Source: an uncultured Porphyromonadaceae bacterium
Lineage (GTDB): Bacteria > Bacteroidota > Bacteroidia > Bacteroidales > CAMTPD01
Direction: 5' to 3'
Length of the DNA: 6,756 nt
Assembly (NCBI GenBank): GCA_947074265.1
Contig: CAMTPD010000079.1
Span: 1 to 6,756, forward strand
This document shows positions 5,476 through 6,756 of this stretch, piece after piece. The translations under genes were made by a program, and so were the position numbers. Position 1 is the first letter of the stretch. The number at the start of each line of letters is the position of its first letter. The notes under the pieces were generated by a model that had not been told where the DNA came from, did no database searches, and saw nothing but the letters and a program-made list of their open reading frames with translations.

Positions 5476-6330
5476 TTAATCGGCATTTTCGTCTTCTGTA
5501 TCAACCAACTCGATACCGTCGTCTTCGAAACGAATCAAACGTTGTTTGTATAATGAACCTAATGCTTGCTTGAAAGCTTTCTTGCTACAACCGAATACCG
5601 CATAGATTTTGCCGGCATCTGTTTTGTCGTTTACTTCCAAGTAGCCATCGTTTTCACGAAGTGATTCTAGAATACGTTCAGAAACCGTATCTACTTTGCC
5701 ATAGCCAAGCTTGTGCATCGACACGTCGATCTTACCGTCAGGACGCACTTCCTTAATGTAGCCAAACAGACGGTCTCCCTTCATCAACACCGTAAACACT
5801 TCGTTGCGATAAAGCAATCCCATGTGCTTGTTGTTGATAATAACTTTGTATCCCATATCGCACTCTTCAGCAACAAGAAGATCTACCTTTTCGTTGTATT
5901 GGTATTCCGGTGCCTCTTGACTCAAAAAGCGACCAATGCGAGCCGAAGCCACTACACGTCCGGTTTTCTCATCTAGGTATACATGCACCAAATACGACCC
6001 ACCTTCACGCATTTTCCCATTTTGCTCGCCAAAAGGAACTAGAATATCTTTCATAATTCCCCAGTCGATAAATGCTCCTAACGACGAAGTGTTGCGCACA
6101 TCCATCACGTCAAACTCGCCTACTTGTGCGTACGGACGAGCCGTGGTCGCGATAAGGCGTCCTTCGTTATCATGATAGATAAATACTTCTATCTCGTCAT
6201 CTACGTTGCAATTTTCGGGCACATAGCGGGTAGGAAGAAGAATCTCCAAACCATCACCCCCATCAAGGTAAACTCCAAAGTCTACCTCTTTTACCACTCT
6301 CAGTGTATTATATCGTCCTACGTTTACCAT
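5476..6330 (-). CDS. CvfB/YitL-family S1-domain RNA-binding protein
   Basis: A 284-residue protein of the usual size for this family, represented by Staphylococcus aureus CvfB and Bacillus subtilis YitL. It shows three OB/S1-type beta-barrel units followed by a winged helix. The first spans about 3-65 ('GRYNTLRVVKEVDFGVYLDG'). The second, about 70-132, contains 'GEFDVMDVRNTSSLGAFIDW'. The third, about 147-207, contains 'LFGYIKEVRPDGKIDVSM'. The winged-helix-like C-terminus, about 213-278, contains 'IYAVFGCSKKAFKQALGSLY' and 'RLIRFEDDGIELV'. The S1 signature (polar, Gly-rich, then an acidic G-A-F/V-hydrophobic strand) is clear in units 1 and 2. Family members bind RNA; the exact cellular job in Bacteroidota is not known. 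The start is the first ATG after a -7 box 16 bases upstream. No strong terminator follows, so some transcripts may run on into the barrel gene. Confidence 0.92.
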   Translation of the reverse strand: MVNVGRYNTLRVVKEVDFGVYLDGGDGLEILLPTRYVPENCNVDDEIEVFIYHDNEGRLIATTARPYAQVGEFDVMDVRNTSSLGAFIDWGIMKDILVPFGEQNGKMREGGSYLVHVYLDEKTGRVVASARIGRFLSQEAPEYQYNEKVDLLVAEECDMGYKVIINNKHMGLLYRNEVFTVLMKGDRLFGYIKEVRPDGKIDVSMHKLGYGKVDTVSERILESLRENDGYLEVNDKTDAGKIYAVFGCSKKAFKQALGSLYKQRLIRFEDDGIELVDTEDENAD

Positions 6331-6346
6331 ATTCTGTATTTTACTG

Positions 6347-6354
6347 CAAAGCTA
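6347..6354 (-). promoter_or_regulatory. -7 promoter box (TAGCTTTG) of the S1-domain gene
   Basis: On the minus strand this is an exact TAnnTTTG match 16 bases before the ATG, inside the 51-base gap after the acyltransferase stop. No -33 TTTG is seen. It suggests the S1-domain gene can be transcribed apart from the acyltransferase gene. Confidence 0.45.
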
Positions 6355-6381
6355 CACAAAATAGAGACAGCTAGCAGGGAT

Positions 6382-6756
6382 TTAACCGATGATATACTTG
6401 CTTTTTGGAAGTTTTGACAACAATAGCACCACAATTGCCGAAGCAGTGAAGGCCAATACCGCAATAATCGGGATTTGTAAAGCCGGAGCTACCGGAATGT
6501 TGTTATAAACAAAGTCGTATCCGATCTGCACCAACAAGAAGTGACACAAATAGATTCCGAACGTAAGTTTTGCTACATAAGCAAAAGCTTTTGCCCAGCG
6601 CACATTTGTGATATTTACCTTCTGCAATACAATATAAGCAGCAATGGTCATCATAAACACATTCAGTCCGTAGAAATACCAAATGATTTCGAGCTGTGCG
6701 TAACTGCCCGGATAATATTTCTGTGTGAGTACAAATCCGAAATAAGTAATGCAATA
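6382..6756 (-). CDS. membrane acyltransferase (acyltransferase-3-like), C-terminal 124 residues only
   Basis: The minus-strand frame is open from the right edge to a TAA at 6382-6384, giving the last 124 residues; the start lies outside the window. An internal GTG at 6660 is not a credible start, because the open frame and membrane character continue upstream of it. Three hydrophobic segments are visible at about residues 24-46, 60-82 and 92-113 of the fragment. The second contains 'LTFGIYLCHFLLVQ', a pattern seen near the end of acyltransferase-3 family proteins (PF01757), where a late helix carries 'S/TFGIYLxH'. These are multi-pass inner-membrane enzymes that move acyl groups onto sugars or surface glycans. 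The catalytic N-terminal part is not in the window, so the substrate cannot be guessed. It lies 51 bases upstream of the S1-domain gene on the same strand, with no terminator between. Confidence 0.75.
   Translation of the reverse strand, partial: YCITYFGFVLTQKYYPGSYAQLEIIWYFYGLNVFMMTIAAYIVLQKVNITNVRWAKAFAYVAKLTFGIYLCHFLLVQIGYDFVYNNIPVAPALQIPIIAVLAFTASAIVVLLLSKLPKSKYIIG

Noticed and set aside
1..6756. Mobile elements, CRISPR arrays, tRNA or rRNA genes, or a defence system
   Set aside because: I saw no transposase or integrase motifs, no regularly spaced direct repeats, no tRNA-like cloverleaf and no rRNA-like stretch. All long frames are explained by ordinary chromosomal genes.

Overview
This window looks like an ordinary chromosomal stretch from a member of the Bacteroidota, most likely order Bacteroidales. 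Four things point there: a DUF5686 outer-membrane protein, exact TAnnTTTG -7 promoter boxes in front of four genes, almost no Shine-Dalgarno sequences, and a divergent 'GLEYK'-type MiaA. The DNA is moderately AT-rich. I cannot name a genus.

Layout, left to right. A DUF5686-family protein with a signal peptide runs off the left edge on the minus strand (1-1824). It is divergent from a Crp/Fnr-type regulator on the plus strand (2060-2761), with a 235-base gap between them. The regulator converges on kdsA, and the two genes share a strong hairpin that can terminate in both directions (2782-2827). On the minus strand, miaA (3663-4580) and kdsA (2832-3644) form a two-gene unit 18 bases apart with a -7 box just before miaA. 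A 302-base gene-free gap follows. It holds the miaA promoter, a 76-base imperfect hairpin of unknown role (4651-4726), and the terminator of the next gene. Then, all on the minus strand, come a small eight-strand outer-membrane barrel protein (4886-5353), a CvfB/YitL-type S1-domain RNA-binding protein (5476-6330), and the last 124 residues of a membrane acyltransferase that runs off the right edge (6382-6756).

The content is mostly envelope and translation housekeeping. KdsA makes Kdo-8-phosphate for lipopolysaccharide, MiaA modifies tRNA A37, and the S1 protein probably binds RNA. DUF5686 and the small barrel are outer-membrane proteins, and the acyltransferase acts in the inner membrane on an unknown substrate. 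The Crp/Fnr protein may regulate its divergent DUF5686 neighbour, which is inference only.

I found no mobile element, CRISPR array, rRNA, tRNA, defence system or clearly novel gene system. The least explained sequence is the 76-base hairpin upstream of miaA. The most unusual protein features are the altered C-terminal motifs of MiaA and the missing N-terminal regulatory-like domain in the DUF5686 protein.
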